Shown one piece after another: positions 1-11,254 of a stretch of DNA of 64,000 bases. Numbering within the stretch: the stretch's first letter is position 1; every line of letters starts with the position of its first letter. The position numbers and the translations under genes were made by a program. Under the pieces are notes generated by a model that saw nothing but the letters and a program-made list of their open reading frames with translations, made no database searches and was not told the DNA's origin. This DNA comes from Batillaria attramentaria (Eukaryota; Mollusca; Gastropoda; Batillariidae), in the NCBI GenBank assembly GCA_018292915.2, contig JACVVK020000165.1, positions 584,501 to 648,500 on the forward strand. Direction: 5' to 3'.

Positions 1-436
1 GAATCTCAGTGTGCTTTTCTATTGAATCTACAATCGACGAAAGACTGGTATAGACGAAGACTGTTGGAACTTGTCAGAAACTGTGCTTGAAAACCAAAGT
101 CCCGACGTTTGACTGAAAACGAAATCTGAGCATCGACGTAACTTATCTGAGAGCAAGGGGAACTCGCTTCGATTAGAAGTAAAACATTTCAGTTCAGTTT
201 TATCAGCTCCGAACTTTTCGACAGAGAATTCCAGACAGGAAATTTTATTTTCACACACTTCGGCAGCGGAAGAAAGAACGACAAGGCAGTACTTTCCTTC
301 AGCATTGCTGACAGAAAGGTGAAATTTCAAGCGCTCTGGCAATACGGAGCTCTCTAGCCAGACAGGACTCGGAGAAGACGAAATTTGGCAATGGCTGACA
401 AGCAGAAAGGTTCTGCTGTAAGACTCTCTTCGCTAC
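1..436. other. Upstream region of the first gene
   Basis: No reading frame, RNA or repeat is recognised here. It lies directly 5' of the first coding exon of the membrane-protein gene and may hold its promoter or 5' UTR. No clear TATA box or other start signal is visible. Confidence 0.3.
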
Positions 437-664
437 ATGGGCTTGTGTGATGACAGTTTCTTTTGCTACCTGTGTACTTTGGTTTTCCCGTTTCTTCTCT
501 GGACTTTTCTACCCGGCATGGAGGACCTGTACCTGCTCGTGACATTCATCGTGTCGGAGGTCCTGCTGTATTCGCTGCGTCAGGTGCATGGCCTGCTCTT
601 CCTTGCTGCCTTGCTCCTCATCTTGTGGACGAAACGCATCATCAGGCGGTGGCATGGCAATCAG
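437..664 (+). CDS. Membrane protein exon 1
   Basis: 76 codons ending in phase 0 at CAG|GTAAGC, a consensus donor. It encodes Cys- and Phe-rich hydrophobic segments at about residues 8-27, 30-46 and 50-66, followed by a basic KRIIRRWHGNQ, the usual positive-inside boundary of a membrane helix. Confidence 0.6.
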
Positions 665-1053
665 GTAAGCTATCGCTGTTTAGACCAGGGCGCGTATGTA
701 ATAGTCGAGGTTAGGGCTTTTAGCCCTGGGCTAGAGTCTAACCTCGAACTAAACTAGCTCTAAACTAGCTCTAGGGTTACATTTTCTGTTATTTTTTGTT
801 TTAAAATCAAGAAGCGGGCCCATTCCAGCACGGTGCCTAAGCTGTTATAGAGGGAATTTTTTCTTTCTTTCTTTGCTTCTTTTTCTTATATTTAACTTTG
901 CTTTAGGGTTTCTTTTGTCCTAGTCTGGGTTAGGCCCGTAGCCGTGGGTTAAATTAACCTCGACTTTTACATACGGGCCCAGTTGGAGTAAACGCGTCAT
1001 TTCAATGTTCACTAAAATGGACGACTCCACTCCTGTCAGTCAAAAGGGTTGCT

Positions 1054-1085
<32 letters not shown>

Positions 1086-1249
1086 TGAATTCAGCCAATT
1101 GCGCCCCGCAGCATAATAATCACAACACATGGCATGGTGTGGCAAACGACACTACAACGAGGGAACCACGTGTAGTTTGATATTCAATTCAATTCAATTC
1201 AATTCAATATAACTTTATTGTCTGTCGATGGCAGAAAATTTTCTTCTGG

Positions 1250-1330
<81 letters not shown>

Positions 1331-1950
1331 ACACACGCACACACACACACACAATAATTTATCTAGATAAATCCATACATATTAAACACAGATCCTAAAG
1401 TAATGTGTGATGTCCAAGTCTAATACTATGCAACTAAACTAAGAAATCTAAACTAAACGATGGCAAGGCATAGCGGACATGACACAGCTGCATGAGTAGT
1501 AAGCCCAGTTTTGAAAATCTCAACAAAAATCTATACATACTGGGAACGGGCAGTAAACACAGTCATGAGTTTAAAATAGATACTGCTGAGGGAATGAAAG
1601 ACTTGATATGACTGAAACATGAAAAGAAAGTCCATTGACGTCATTTCAGGAAAAAAGATCGTTACGTCTGTCTCTTTCATCGTGAAATCACTCCTTTTTC
1701 CCCTACAACGACGTCCTGGACGTGCTGTGTTTTGCCAATACGCGGCATAGTAAAGGGGTGGGGCTTGCCGCCCAGTGGAGTCGCCTATTCACACAGGCAA
1801 AATTGTGTTTGAAATAGTTTCGGCAATGAGTGTGCCCGCACGCTCGAATTACTCTATCTCGAGAGTTCAGTCAAGAAACCAACCATTGTCCGGCGAAACG
1901 ATCTTAGGCTTTGAGGAACGAACTGTGCTTGCATGCGTGTGCGTGCGTGC

Positions 1951-2013
<63 letters not shown>

Positions 2014-5000
2014 GTACGTGTGCATTGTTCTCTGTGTGCACTGTTCTCCGTGCTACACGCTCTTTCTGTTCTTCTATAGAGCATTCAGTTGCACATAGCG
2101 TAGCACATGTTTCACATTGTGCTTTGCTGGCAATGACAATGGTCATGACTGACGGCAGCTGGCAGAGAAACTGACCAAGGTCCATTCGAAAATCACGAGG
2201 TTGTCCACCAGGCAATTCTAACACTTGACTATCAGTTTCTTTGAAAATGAACGGCCAGTTACGCGTGTTTCTCAGTATGTGAATTTGCTTCTACCCAATT
2301 AATTAAGTTCAAACGGTTTGTGCCTTTCTCTATGCATATCACACGAAGTGTTTCGCCGCGTGAAACAGAAATTGCATAACTGAAGACTGAGAAGCATGCG
2401 CAATTGCAAATGACCGTCTATTTTTGAACAAAGATTTTGAAAATGCCGCACCACGCACGTGCATGTGCCTAATTCTCATGACCTCTTGACCTTGACCTCT
2501 TGACCTTGACCTCTTGACCTTGACACCTTGACCTGTCCTTCCCAGATTCTGCAGGCGGATTTCTTCAAGAAGCTGTGCTACTTGATGCTGACTGTGTTTC
2601 TCTCCATCATGGGCGTGTTTTTTTGTGTGGATCCCCATGTACGAGGGCTACGCCCGTCTGGCCGCCATGATGGGTCCTTCCATGCAGGAGGTGGCCATGC
2701 AATGGCGCGGTCTGGTCTTCGTCATCATCAGTTCCGTTCTCTTCTGCACGGCCATCTCTAGGACGGACATCTTTTTGCAGTGCGTTATTGTCTGTCTGCC
2801 TGGCTGCTCTATTTTTTTGTTTTTTCAAATTCAAATTCTTGTCGGTCGAAACACAAGACCTCGATTTCTTGAAGATTCTGTTGGCACAGTGCCAGCCTGT
2901 GAGATGCTGTCACTGTGCAGGTGTAAGTGCTTGGATGTTACACACTGCCAACATAGTGCAGAACGATCTGTGAGCATAGAGATATCATGAAATAATGATG
3001 ATGATGATAATCAGCTGCTTTAAAGGACAGGGCAGACTGACTGTAACGGATTTACTAAGGGGGGGGGGGGGGTATTCCAGAGAAGAGGGCTTTGAATGAA
3101 GAAACGGCGTTTGCCAGACGATTTTGTTGTGCCAGGTGAAACACTGGGGACAGGGGTATCGGAGAAGGAGCGTAACTCGTCTGGCAGGAGTGTAGATGAA
3201 CCCTTGGACTGTACTTTTGACTGTCTGCAGCCCTAACACTGTACTTTTGACTGTCTGCAGCCCTAACACTGTACTTTTGACTGTCTGCTGCGCAGGCCAT
3301 ACTCGGTGTCGGAGACGAGAGTGTCCCGCGTGCTGAACAAGGCTTTGGACGTCACAGTGACCAGCAACAAATGGGTCTACAGAACCGCCTGGGCCCTCTG
3401 TGCCATGGTCATGGCCACCTACGCAGGTTTTGTGAGGTGGCTGGGTCGAGCCTTCTACAGAATGTTCAGGAGAATGTTCTTCGTCCGCGTGCCACGCCCG
3501 GACGCCATGACCAAGGTCTTGGACGAGGACCGCGAGCCCGTGTTTGAGGTGAACCCTGACGAAGGGAAGGTCCTTCTGAAGGTGAGGCCAATCGGTTGGT
3601 TTGTCGGCAGTTTAGGATAAAACCCTCCGGGGATTTTTGGGTTGGAGCGTGAACAGTCACAGAGCCGCCGGTTACTCGGCGTGACATGGTGGCAACTGAC
3701 CACGCAGGTGGGAATCTTGGGATTTCCCGGGCCACGATAACAGGAAACTAAACTCGGAAAACAAATGAAAGCTCACCACCCACGCGGACACTTGCCAATA
3801 GCAACCCGATACTAGATCTTACTTATTGATTGTTGATTTAGAGTGTTGGTGACTGTGTTGAGGTTCACCGCGAGGCTGAGGGGTACCGTAAAACTCCTGT
3901 ACAGATTTTGGCGGTTTCGATTTGAACCCTCGGTCTTTTGGTCATGAGTCCAGTGCTCAAACCGGTTTAGCCACGTACCTGACTCCCCCTTCTGATTCAG
4001 ATAATCAGTCACTGATCCTGTCTGGAATAATTCAGTAATTGAATAATTCAGTAACTGATTATGACTGCCCTGATAATGTACTGCCCGGGGTAATCCAATA
4101 ACTGATAATGATGTCCTGGATATTCCAATAACTGACAATATTGTACTGCCCTGAATAATCCAATCACTGACAATATTGTACTGCCCTGAATAATCCAATC
4201 ACTGACAATATTGTACTGCCCTGAATAATCCAATAACTGACAATATTGTACTGCCCTGGATATTCCAATAACTGACAATATTGTACTGCCCTGAATAATC
4301 CAATCACTGACAATATTGTACTGCCCTGAATAATCCAATCACTGACAATATTGTACTGCCCAGAATAATCCAATAACTGACAATATTGTACTGCCGTGGA
4401 TACTCCAATAACTGACAATATTGTACTGCCCTGAATAATCCAATCACTGACAATATTGTACTGCCCTGAATAATCCAATAACTGACTTTATTGTAGTGCC
4501 CTGAATAATCCAATAACTGACAATATTGTACTGCCCTGAATAATCCAATCACTGACAATATTGTACTGCCCTGAATAATCCAATAACTGACAATATTGTA
4601 GTGCCCTGAATAATACAATAACTGACAATATTGTAGTGCCCTGAATAATACAATAACTGACAATATTGTAGTGAACTGATTAATCCAATCACTGACAATA
4701 TTGTACTGCCCTGAATAATCCAATAACTGACAATATTGTACTGCCCTGAATAATACAATAACTGACAATATTGTAGTGCCCTGAATAATACAATAACTGA
4801 CAATATTGTAGTGAACTGATTAATCCAATCACTGACAATATTGTACTGCCCTGAATAATCCAATAACTGACAATATTGTACTGCCCTAAATAATGCAGTA
4901 CTTAAGTAATAACTATATACTGCCCCGGATCATTCAAGAACCGAATCACGACGCACTGTCTTGCGACAGGAGAGGATGCCCACACACCCAGGCCGCCACA

Positions 5001-5266
5001 CCCTGATAGTGGAGTCCGTCATCCCGGCCAGCGCCACCAAGAAGATCCGGAGGTCGGCCGACTTCAGCGTCATCAGCTCCACCAACCTCATCCCGGAACG
5101 CAACGCGCCCACCACGCGCTCTCAGATCCGTACCTGGCAGGCCGAGGTCCGGGGCTCCGGCAGCAAAGTCAGGGTGCTGCGCCAGATCAGCTCCCACTGT
5201 GGGGGGTGCAGGTGCCCCGGGGAGAGGGGGGACCGGGAGCGACCCAGGCGCAAGGGGAGGGGTTAG
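437..5266 (+). CDS. Unrecognised multi-pass membrane protein, four coding exons (gene span)
   Basis: Coding exons are 437-664, 2546-2779, 3296-3581 and 4970-5266, each bounded by GT/AG. Phases fit (0, 2, 0) except for one surplus base inside exon 2: the exons total 1045 nt, which is 3x348+1. The product would be about 347 aa. The first half is strongly hydrophobic, with roughly three helices in exon 1, two in exon 2 and one in exon 3. The last 130 residues are soluble and basic, ending in an Arg/Gly-rich tail. No family is recognised. Start choice is ATG 437; ATG 520 is an alternative that removes the first hydrophobic segment. The surplus base is probably a homopolymer error or a polymorphic null. 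Confidence 0.6.
1187..1612. repeat. Dispersed repeat with (TTCAA)n start and internal (CA)n
   Basis: It starts with four or five TTCAA units, then a stretch about 50 nt long, a (CA)n tract (1249-1352) and about 250 nt of unique-looking sequence. Almost the same sequence recurs at 62804-63185 in the same order. The shared order suggests the 3' end of a retroelement, possibly a LINE or SINE in reverse orientation with the TTCAA units as its tail. Confidence 0.7.
2481..2535. repeat. Short tandem repeat, CTTGAC type
   Basis: About four copies of a 14-nt unit built on TTGACCTCTTGACC. It lies just 5' of the exon 2 acceptor (CAG at 2543-2545), where its pyrimidine-rich strand could act as the polypyrimidine tract. 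Confidence 0.6.
2546..2779 (+). CDS. Membrane protein exon 2 with a 1-nt frame disruption
   Basis: The acceptor is CAG at 2543-2545; another AG at 2553-2554 would also keep frame. The reading frame starts as FFKKLCYLMLTVFLSIMG. At the T7 run (2618-2624) it must shift by one to continue as VWIPMYEGYARL. The shifted frame is the one that meets exon 3 correctly: it ends CA|GTGCGT in phase 2, and exon 3 supplies the G. Two hydrophobic helices flank the junction. Confidence 0.55.
3206..3295. repeat. 30-bp tandem repeat at the exon 3 acceptor
   Basis: Nearly three copies of a 30-nt unit containing GTACTTTTGACTGTCTGC. The last copy runs straight into the AG acceptor of exon 3 at 3294-3295. Each copy carries a CTGCAG or CTGCTG, so decoy acceptors precede the real one. 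Confidence 0.7.
3296..3581 (+). CDS. Membrane protein exon 3
   Basis: Starts in phase 2 (one base completes the codon from exon 2) and ends AAG|GTGAGG in phase 0. It encodes one hydrophobic segment (WALCAMVMATYAGFV), then a basic run (RAFYRMFRRMFFVRVPR) and a hydrophilic stretch with several acidic residues. This looks like the last membrane helix and the start of the cytosolic tail. Confidence 0.65.
3582..4969. other. Intron 3 of the membrane-protein gene
   Basis: More than half is a 35-bp minisatellite (4077-4905). The rest, 3582-4076, shows no coding or repeat signal that can be supported. Confidence 0.5.
4077..4905. repeat. 35-bp minisatellite, about 23 copies
   Basis: The unit CTGCCCTGAATAATCCAATM followed by ACTGACAATATTGTA repeats head to tail without spacers. 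Variants occur at a few positions (CCAATA/CCAATC, TACTGCC/TAGTGCC/TAGTGAA). The 35-nt period gives a 35-residue pseudo-repeat in all reverse frames, which explains the long reverse open frames here. Confidence 0.95.
4970..5266 (+). CDS. Membrane protein exon 4, C-terminal
   Basis: Acceptor GCGACAG at 4963-4969; 98 codons then TAG at 5264-5266. The product is hydrophilic and basic, with many Ser/Thr residues and an Arg/Gly-rich end (GERGDRERPRRKGRG). It could be a cytosolic tail that binds nucleic acid or acidic partners, but no domain is recognised. Confidence 0.6.
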   Translation, partial: ERMPTHPGRHTLIVESVIPASATKKIRRSADFSVISSTNLIPERNAPTTRSQIRTWQAEVRGSGSKVRVLRQISSHCGGCRCPGERGDRERPRRKGRG

Positions 5267-5619
5267 CTCCACCTTCATCCCCTCCCTCTTCCCCTTACTA
5301 CCCCTCCCCCACCTGTCCCCCCCCCCCTTTCATGCTGTGGTCATTGTGATGGTTTTGCGTGAAGTAGGCGTACGAACAACAACAAAAACTGCGTTTTTTT
5401 CCAGTCAAGTAGGAGCAATGCTGTTTTTAAAAAAAAATTAAAAAAAGCAAATGTAGTAGTATATAAGCCGGCAAAGTAGTATTTTTGATGATTTATTGGG
5501 TATGCCAGTAGCTGAACTATTTCACTCCATGACATGACTGACTGTCATTGAAATAATTATGTGATGGCAGCCCACGACAAGGGGGACAAAATCGCCCAGG
5601 CACTTTTGAAAAACCAACA

Positions 5620-5815
5620 ACAACATAACAGCAACAAAATAAAACAAAACAAACAAAACAAAACACCCCCCAAAAACAAACAAACAAACAAACAAACAAA
5701 CAAACAAACAAACAAACAAACAAACAACAACAACACACACACACACACACACAAAAAACAACTAACAAAACAAAACAAAACAAAACAAAACAAAACAAAA
5801 CAAAAAACCCTGGTT
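5620..5815. repeat. CAAA/AAAC low-complexity tract
   Basis: Runs of AACAAA, AAAC and (CA)n. The matching place in unit 2 is about 20450-20635, where the (CA)n part is longer. No coding value. Confidence 0.8.
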
Positions 5816-6210
5816 GGAGGCGTGGGAGGCTTTAATTCAAGTGACTGGCACTTTTTAAAATTTTCAAGCCCATATAAAACTTCGGCGAAAGTTTCAAAGC
5901 TGAATTAACCGAAAACCACGTTTAACGCTGTGTCGGCAGAATAACCATGTCACACTTTACCGGCCATTTCCCAAGATGGCTCCTTTTCAACAGCAAGTTT
6001 TTCACAAACATATGTCTCACCAACACGATACTACAGAAAAAAAACAAACAACTTGTTTCTACCAAAAGAAAGCGCTTTCCCGTGTAACCAACATTCCCAT
6101 GTACCTCCAATCACCCCTTGCACCCCCCCCCCCCCCTTGTGTGGGTTTCCATCACTTTTTTTTCATTCAATTGATTTCGCTGATGTGCTATATGACGACT
6201 AATTAATAAC

Positions 6211-6384
6211 AGGCATGTTTAGTAGGACTACGTAAGGACCTCGGTGAGCAGCGTAACCCATTTACATGTAAATTAGGGGTACATTTAGGTAATCGCAGCC
6301 TGTGCCCTGTGAGCCGAATTTACATGTAAATAAGTGACGCTGCTCACCAAGGTCCTCCTTACGAAGTCCTACTAAACATGCCTA
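6211..6384. mobile_element. Short palindromic MITE (unit 1)
   Basis: Terminal inverted repeats of about 45 nt start AGGCATGTTTAGTAGGACT and return as AGTCCTACTAAACATGCCT. The centre holds two copies of TTTACATGTAAAT. TA-type flanks are present. It occupies the same place in unit 2 (21059-21248), so it predates that duplication. Confidence 0.75.
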
Positions 6385-7081
6385 ATGGAATGCTACTGAG
6401 TGACCCAGGACACTGGCTGATATATGGAAGTATATCTTCATTCACTTGAAGTCCCTTTTGTGTGCTGTCACAGAGAAACACTAGAAAGAACAGTGATTTT
6501 TGTCGAAGGAACATTTACAGAAAAAAAATCTACTCTTATCTGTACAGCTAGCTGTTTCTATTCTTTAATTTGTGACTGAGATATTAATTTGCTTGTCGAC
6601 TGTATGTATGACACGTAAGAATAAGTTCTGCTAAACTGGACATTTTGATTTTTCTTTTAAAGATGGAAAATGTATCTTCACCGATTGTCTTTGCTGAGCA
6701 TTGCGAAATTCTCTTTTTCCGAGAGGTGCTCTCACAAAGTTTTTGCCGAATTCTACTTTTCATACTTTTAAATATTCCATATTATACAGCGATTATAGGG
6801 ACTGCATGGTGTACCCCCTTTTTTCCTTCTACTGTTTATTTTTTCTTGCAAATTATACACAAAGAAAGTTTCAATTGTTGAATGGATTCAAACCAATCAC
6901 CCATATTTGTGTCTATGCCTTTTTTTTTTTTTTTTTTTTTAGGCAGTAAGCACTTTCATTTACTGATTTATTGTCTTTCCTTCTTATTTGAAATAAATCC
7001 TGCCGAACTCAGCAGAAGAAATATGTAGTGAAAATTTTTAACGCAGTCTTCTGAATGACGAATGTTGCCTGAGGTTTTCTG

Positions 7082-7083
<2 letters not shown>

Positions 7084-7171
<88 letters not shown>
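7084..7171. repeat. (CA)n microsatellite, unit 1
   Basis: About 44 CA units. The allele at the same place in unit 2 (about 21950-22063) is longer. Confidence 0.95.
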
Positions 7172-7174
<3 letters not shown>

Positions 7175-7649
7175 CGGCACTCAGTGAGGAGGAGAAGTGC
7201 GTTCGCTGCACAATACACGTCAGCATCGATGACGCACGTTTTCTTACTACAGTACGTCATTGTCAGAGTTACACTTGCAAAATAGTCGCTGCGGGAGATC
7301 AGCAGTGACGTGCGTTTGTAACACAGAGGCTTGCCTATGAACGTGGAAAATTTAGCCCGTCCTATGATGTTCTTTCCATTACTATGGAAACAACGTGAAA
7401 AAAGGAAAAAATTAAGACGTTAATAAACGAGATAGTATACCGTAGAAAATATACCGGTGTCAAATTTCTACAGAAACTAAACTATACATTCTACGTTTTG
7501 TGAAGATGCTCTATACGACATAACTACTGTATACACTAACAGGCGCCAGGTCACATATACGGTGTAAGGGAAACAACTGCATTTTTTTGCCAGTAAGACA
7601 AGGCTTGTGTCCCCCTGAATCGTATGCTCTTGAATGTAAACTGACGTAA

Positions 7650-7743
7650 TGAAACTGACACTAGACAACCAGGAAGTATCTCGTCTGTTGTGGCAACTAC
7701 ACTCCGCCATAGTGACTCAAAACAGGTGGGCGCGTCACGCCAG
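7650..7743 (+). other. Putative 5' non-coding leader exon of copy A
   Basis: The last part (CACTCCGCCATAGTGAC to CACGCCAG|GTAAAT) is conserved in all three units and ends in a donor. The first coding exon begins 5-6 nt after a conserved TTTCAG acceptor, so an upstream exon is needed. There is no ATG in the conserved core. The 5' end cannot be fixed from sequence. Confidence 0.5.
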
Positions 7744-8071
7744 GTAAATGATTATTATTATGGTCATTATTATTATTATTATTATTAAGGCCTACTCCGT
7801 CACAGTCCACCAAATAGCACGCACTCTGCGTTCTACCTCTCAGTGGAAACCTGTTGAAAGTTTCTTAGCGAAATCTCCAGACAGTAGGCGAGCGCGCGTT
7901 TAGCTTCGCTGCCCCGTCACTCACTGAGGGGCGCCGCGCTACCTGCCGGTCTGAGTGACCCAGTGTCGGACATAAACTGTTTCAATTCTGACCTGAAAAC
8001 GTATCTATTCCGACGGGCTTTCGACTAGGTCCGCTTACCCCCCCCCCCCCCCCCCCCCGATTCAGCTGCTG

Positions 8072-8126
<55 letters not shown>

Positions 8127-8715
8127 GTACTACGATGAATGCGGAAACACACGAACTGAGTCACTGTACGAGAATTTTGCTATAATAATTCATTATTATA
8201 ATTATTATCATTACAGTTAAGTCGCTCGCGATTTCGTTGTTTCAGTTGTGTTTTGTCACCAGTCCGCAATGTGGCAATGTTATATTAGTATCTGTATTAG
8301 CGCTGGCTGTTGTTACAAATAGTTACCCACTGTCATATGAGTGTCAGTAGGGCACAGTGTTACCGCCAAGTTACACCAAGCACTGATGCTGTACACGCTA
8401 CAAAGTAGGCTGTCTCAGTCTACCGTATGGTCTGTATAATAATATTATTAACAACCGATAATACATGCATCATGACAACTAATACGACCACTTATATTGA
8501 CGACTGAATGAGTGGTTCAAGTCACTGACATAAAGCAAACATGTAGCTATCGTGCCATCGCTACTGACGTAAACTGGGTCATGATGATTAGCAAGTGTGG
8601 GAATACCGCGGTTGCCGATTCTCGTTATAGCGCGTGAACATGCGTGGACGTGCGCGATTTTGAACCGAGACTAGGCTTGATAGACTCGGCATGTGGGCTA
8701 CTTGAGTCACACACG

Positions 8716-9030
8716 ATGCCGCACTACCACTGCGCTGCGATCGGCTGCCAAAATGGCTCGAGAAAATCAGATAAGCTGGAGAAATTCCCAGAGATGGTCT
8801 TACCTAATGGTGATATCGTTCAGTTTGAGCCCTTTTCTTCAAAAGTTTCAAGAAATTTGTGGATAAAAGCGATTCGAAGGCAGAACGTCGACTCGTCTCG
8901 GTGGCCTAGCGTGTGCAGCCGCCATTTCGTCGGGTACAAGCGGACAAATTCTGTCCCGGTACCTACATTGTTTGAACACAATGGTTATGGAATCAAAAAT
9001 CAAGAAAGAAAGACTTTCATTTCAGTCCAA
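8716..9030 (+). CDS. THAP-type zinc-finger exon
   Basis: Begins at ATG 8716 (MPHYHCAAIGCQN) and shows the C2CH THAP pattern: C6 and C11, a Trp (NLWIKAIRR), then CSRHF with the final Cys and His, and a Pro (VPVPTLF) after it. THAP domains bind DNA and occur in P-element-like transposases and their host derivatives. The frame runs on to a stop at 9072, but a GTAAAA donor at 9031 is a likely exon end. No transposase catalytic domain is visible nearby, so this is a relic or a first exon. Confidence 0.75.
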
Positions 9031-9129
9031 GTAAAAGTTCAGTTCGCACTGATAAACAGCCAAAGTGCTTGAATAAGAATTAGTGGCAAGCCACAAGTCA
9101 CAGGTCGACTTGACCTTTACACCGCCTAC

Positions 9130-9310
9130 CTCTCAGTTGAAGCGACTGCCGATCTGCTTCAAGGGCTAGAGTGATAAGCTGCGCTTTTGTGTAGCCACTA
9201 AAACGCACGCCCCTGTCTTTCAGATATTTTTTTTTCAGTTCAGGAACTTTCGTTGATTTAATTTTATCGCGAACATCTTTGCCGGTCGAAACGCTCACGT
9301 TGCTCGCCAT
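9130..9310 (-). CDS. SAP-like domain exon
   Basis: Starts at the internal ATG (MASNVSVSTGK). The stretch VPELKKKYLKDRGVRFSGYT followed by KAQLITLALEA fits the SAP helix-loop-helix used for DNA binding. It ends at an AG|GTAGGC donor. It faces the THAP exon, so the two are not exons of one forward transcript. No catalytic partner is seen. Confidence 0.55.
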
Positions 9311-9412
9311 CGCATGCGTAGCCCACATCAGGAGGACCGTTCGCGTCTCCGGCGCTGGAAAGCACCCGACTCTTCGTAACCGGCAACCGCGTTAATGCCC
9401 TTTCATAAGAAC

Positions 9413-9415
9413 TTG

Positions 9416-9454
<39 letters not shown>

Positions 9455-9469
9455 TCTCTCTGTTTTGCA

Positions 9470-9507
<38 letters not shown>

Positions 9508-9602
9508 TTTGCATACAAACAACAACAACAACAACAACAAAAAACATGAAGCAAATAACCGTAGTTAACATTTTTAAATTCTTGAAGTTGAAAGAATCGC
9601 AA

Positions 9603-9634
<32 letters not shown>

Positions 9635-9717
9635 TTTGCGCACACACACAAAAAAACATGAAGCAAATAACCGTAGTTAACATTTTTAAATTGTTGAAGT
9701 TGAAAGAATCGCAACTT

Positions 9718-9755
<38 letters not shown>

Positions 9756-9865
9756 GCGTACAAAAAAAAAAACAACAACAAAAAAAAACAACAACAAAAA
9801 CCCCTGACATGAAGCAAATAACCGTAGTTAACATTTTTAAATTGTTGAAGTTGAAAGACTCGCAC
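9413..9865. repeat. CT microsatellites and tandem repeat, intron 0 of copy A
   Basis: Blocks of (CT)n alternate with about 120-nt copies containing CATGAAGCAAATAACCGTAG and TTGAAGTTGAAAGAATCGC. Three copies here, one in unit 2 (about 23570-23690). Confidence 0.85.
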
Positions 9866-10359
9866 TCAGTGAGATAGATAAACACCAACATAACATTATT
9901 ACCATTTGTGTAGATGATAATATGTACGGTTCATGTTGATTATACTTATTCTGTCATAATTTGCGTAATTTGCATACTTGTTATCATAGCCAAATGATTC
10001 ATGAAGAAATAATATATGTCTGTAGTTACTGAAGTTGGTTTTCACAAATGCTGATCGCTATACCGATTTTTTTTGGTATTGTTGATGTTGTTTTTGTTTT
10101 AGTTTTTAGTTCACAGTTAATTTCATTTTACTCAATTCCTATACTCAATACCGATTTTTTTATATTGTTGTTGTTGTTGCTGTTTTAGTTTTTACTTCAC
10201 AATTCATTTCATTATACTCCATTTCTACTGAGTAGATCTGGAGTTGTGTACCAATGGTGGGGGACTGGCAGGTTGACTATACTCGTGTTTGCTGGATTAC
10301 GAGCCGTCAAAGAACCGTTAATCGCGCCTCTTATTCCCATACAAAACTGGAAAAGGGTT

Positions 10360-10840
10360 AAAAAAAAAAACAAAAAAAAACCAACAACAGCCCCCCCCCC
10401 CACCAGAAAACAAACAAACAAAACAAAAACAAACAAACAACAACAAAACAAACAAACAAACAACAACAACAACAACAAACCAAAACAAAAAACAAAAACA
10501 AAACAACAAAAAACAACAACAAAACTAACAACACCCCCCCCCCCCCCAACAAACAAACAAAAAAAACCCAAAAACAAAACAAAGCAAAACAACAACAAAC
10601 AAACAAACAAAAAATACAAAAAGAAAACAACAACAAACAAATAAACAAACAAAAAACATAAACAAAAACAAACAAACAAAAAAAAAAAAAATAACAAAAA
10701 AAAAAACAAAAAAAAAAACACAAAAAAACCCAAACAACAAACTGACAATCAAACGAAAAATAAAAGGAAAAAATATCAGCCACCACCACCACCACCACCA
10801 CCACCACCACCACCACCAAGAACAACCACAAGCCGCTTCT
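10360..10840. repeat. AAC/AAAC low complexity and (CCA)n
   Basis: Simple A/C-rich sequence, ending in a CCA trinucleotide run (10781-10818). Unit 2 has a shorter version at about 24150-24375. Confidence 0.9.
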
Positions 10841-11254
10841 TCAATACATGTCAGGGGCGCCGGAAGATGTTGGGGGAGGGGGGGCAGAATCTCAGAGGGG
10901 GGAAACGACACCAGAGCCAGTGAAAGGAAGGACGTTGCCCGGAGAAAGTGAAAAGCGGGGGGGGGGGGGGGGGGGGATTATCAGTCGACTTTCTGCCAAG
11001 TCGTTTTGATATTTCATACAAGGCTAAACTGAGTTCTCTGTTGGGTGGGATCAGGGAGAGAGCAGGAACAGGGGTAGGGGGAGGGGGGTAGGGGAAGGGA
11101 GGGGGGGGGGGGCAAGACCATGGCTTTGCCCCCCCCCTCTTGCCATAGTCACCTGATTTTCCAGGGGGGGGGGGGCAAAAAGATACTCTTGCCCCCCCTG
11201 CATGTACTACATTCCACACAGTATTAGTCGCCACACTGTTGTATTTCAGACATC

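Larger units (their letters stand above)
665..2545. other. Intron 1 of the membrane-protein gene, repeat-filled
   Basis: This holds a C homopolymer (1057-1085), a dispersed retroelement-like repeat (1187-1612), a (GT)n tract (about 1957-2011) and a CTTGACCTCTTGAC-type short tandem repeat (2481-2535) directly before the exon 2 acceptor. No coding signal is seen. Confidence 0.5.
8622..9398. mobile_element. Unit-1-specific insertion carrying THAP and SAP exons
   Basis: Units 2 and 3 run directly from GGAATTCCCG to the CT-rich tract at this place. Unit 1 has about 780 extra nt holding two convergent open frames, a THAP zinc finger (+) and a SAP-like helix-loop-helix (-). Ends are estimated by alignment; no terminal repeats are obvious. 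Confidence 0.5.
7744..11249. other. Intron 0 of copy A, repeat-rich
   Basis: Contains an ATT microsatellite (about 7750-7790), a C run (8038-8058), (GT)n (8076-8124), the THAP/SAP insertion (about 8622-9398), CT/GA arrays with a tandem repeat (9413-9865), AAC-rich low complexity (10360-10840) and several G runs (10866-11190). It ends at the TTTCAG acceptor at 11244-11249. Confidence 0.55.

Noticed and set aside
4077..4905. CRISPR-like regular array
   Set aside because: The units adjoin without unique spacers, and the genome is eukaryotic. It is a minisatellite.
8644..8715. Upstream extension of the THAP frame
   Set aside because: It begins with GTG and has no domain similarity. The ATG at 8716 starts right at the THAP consensus.
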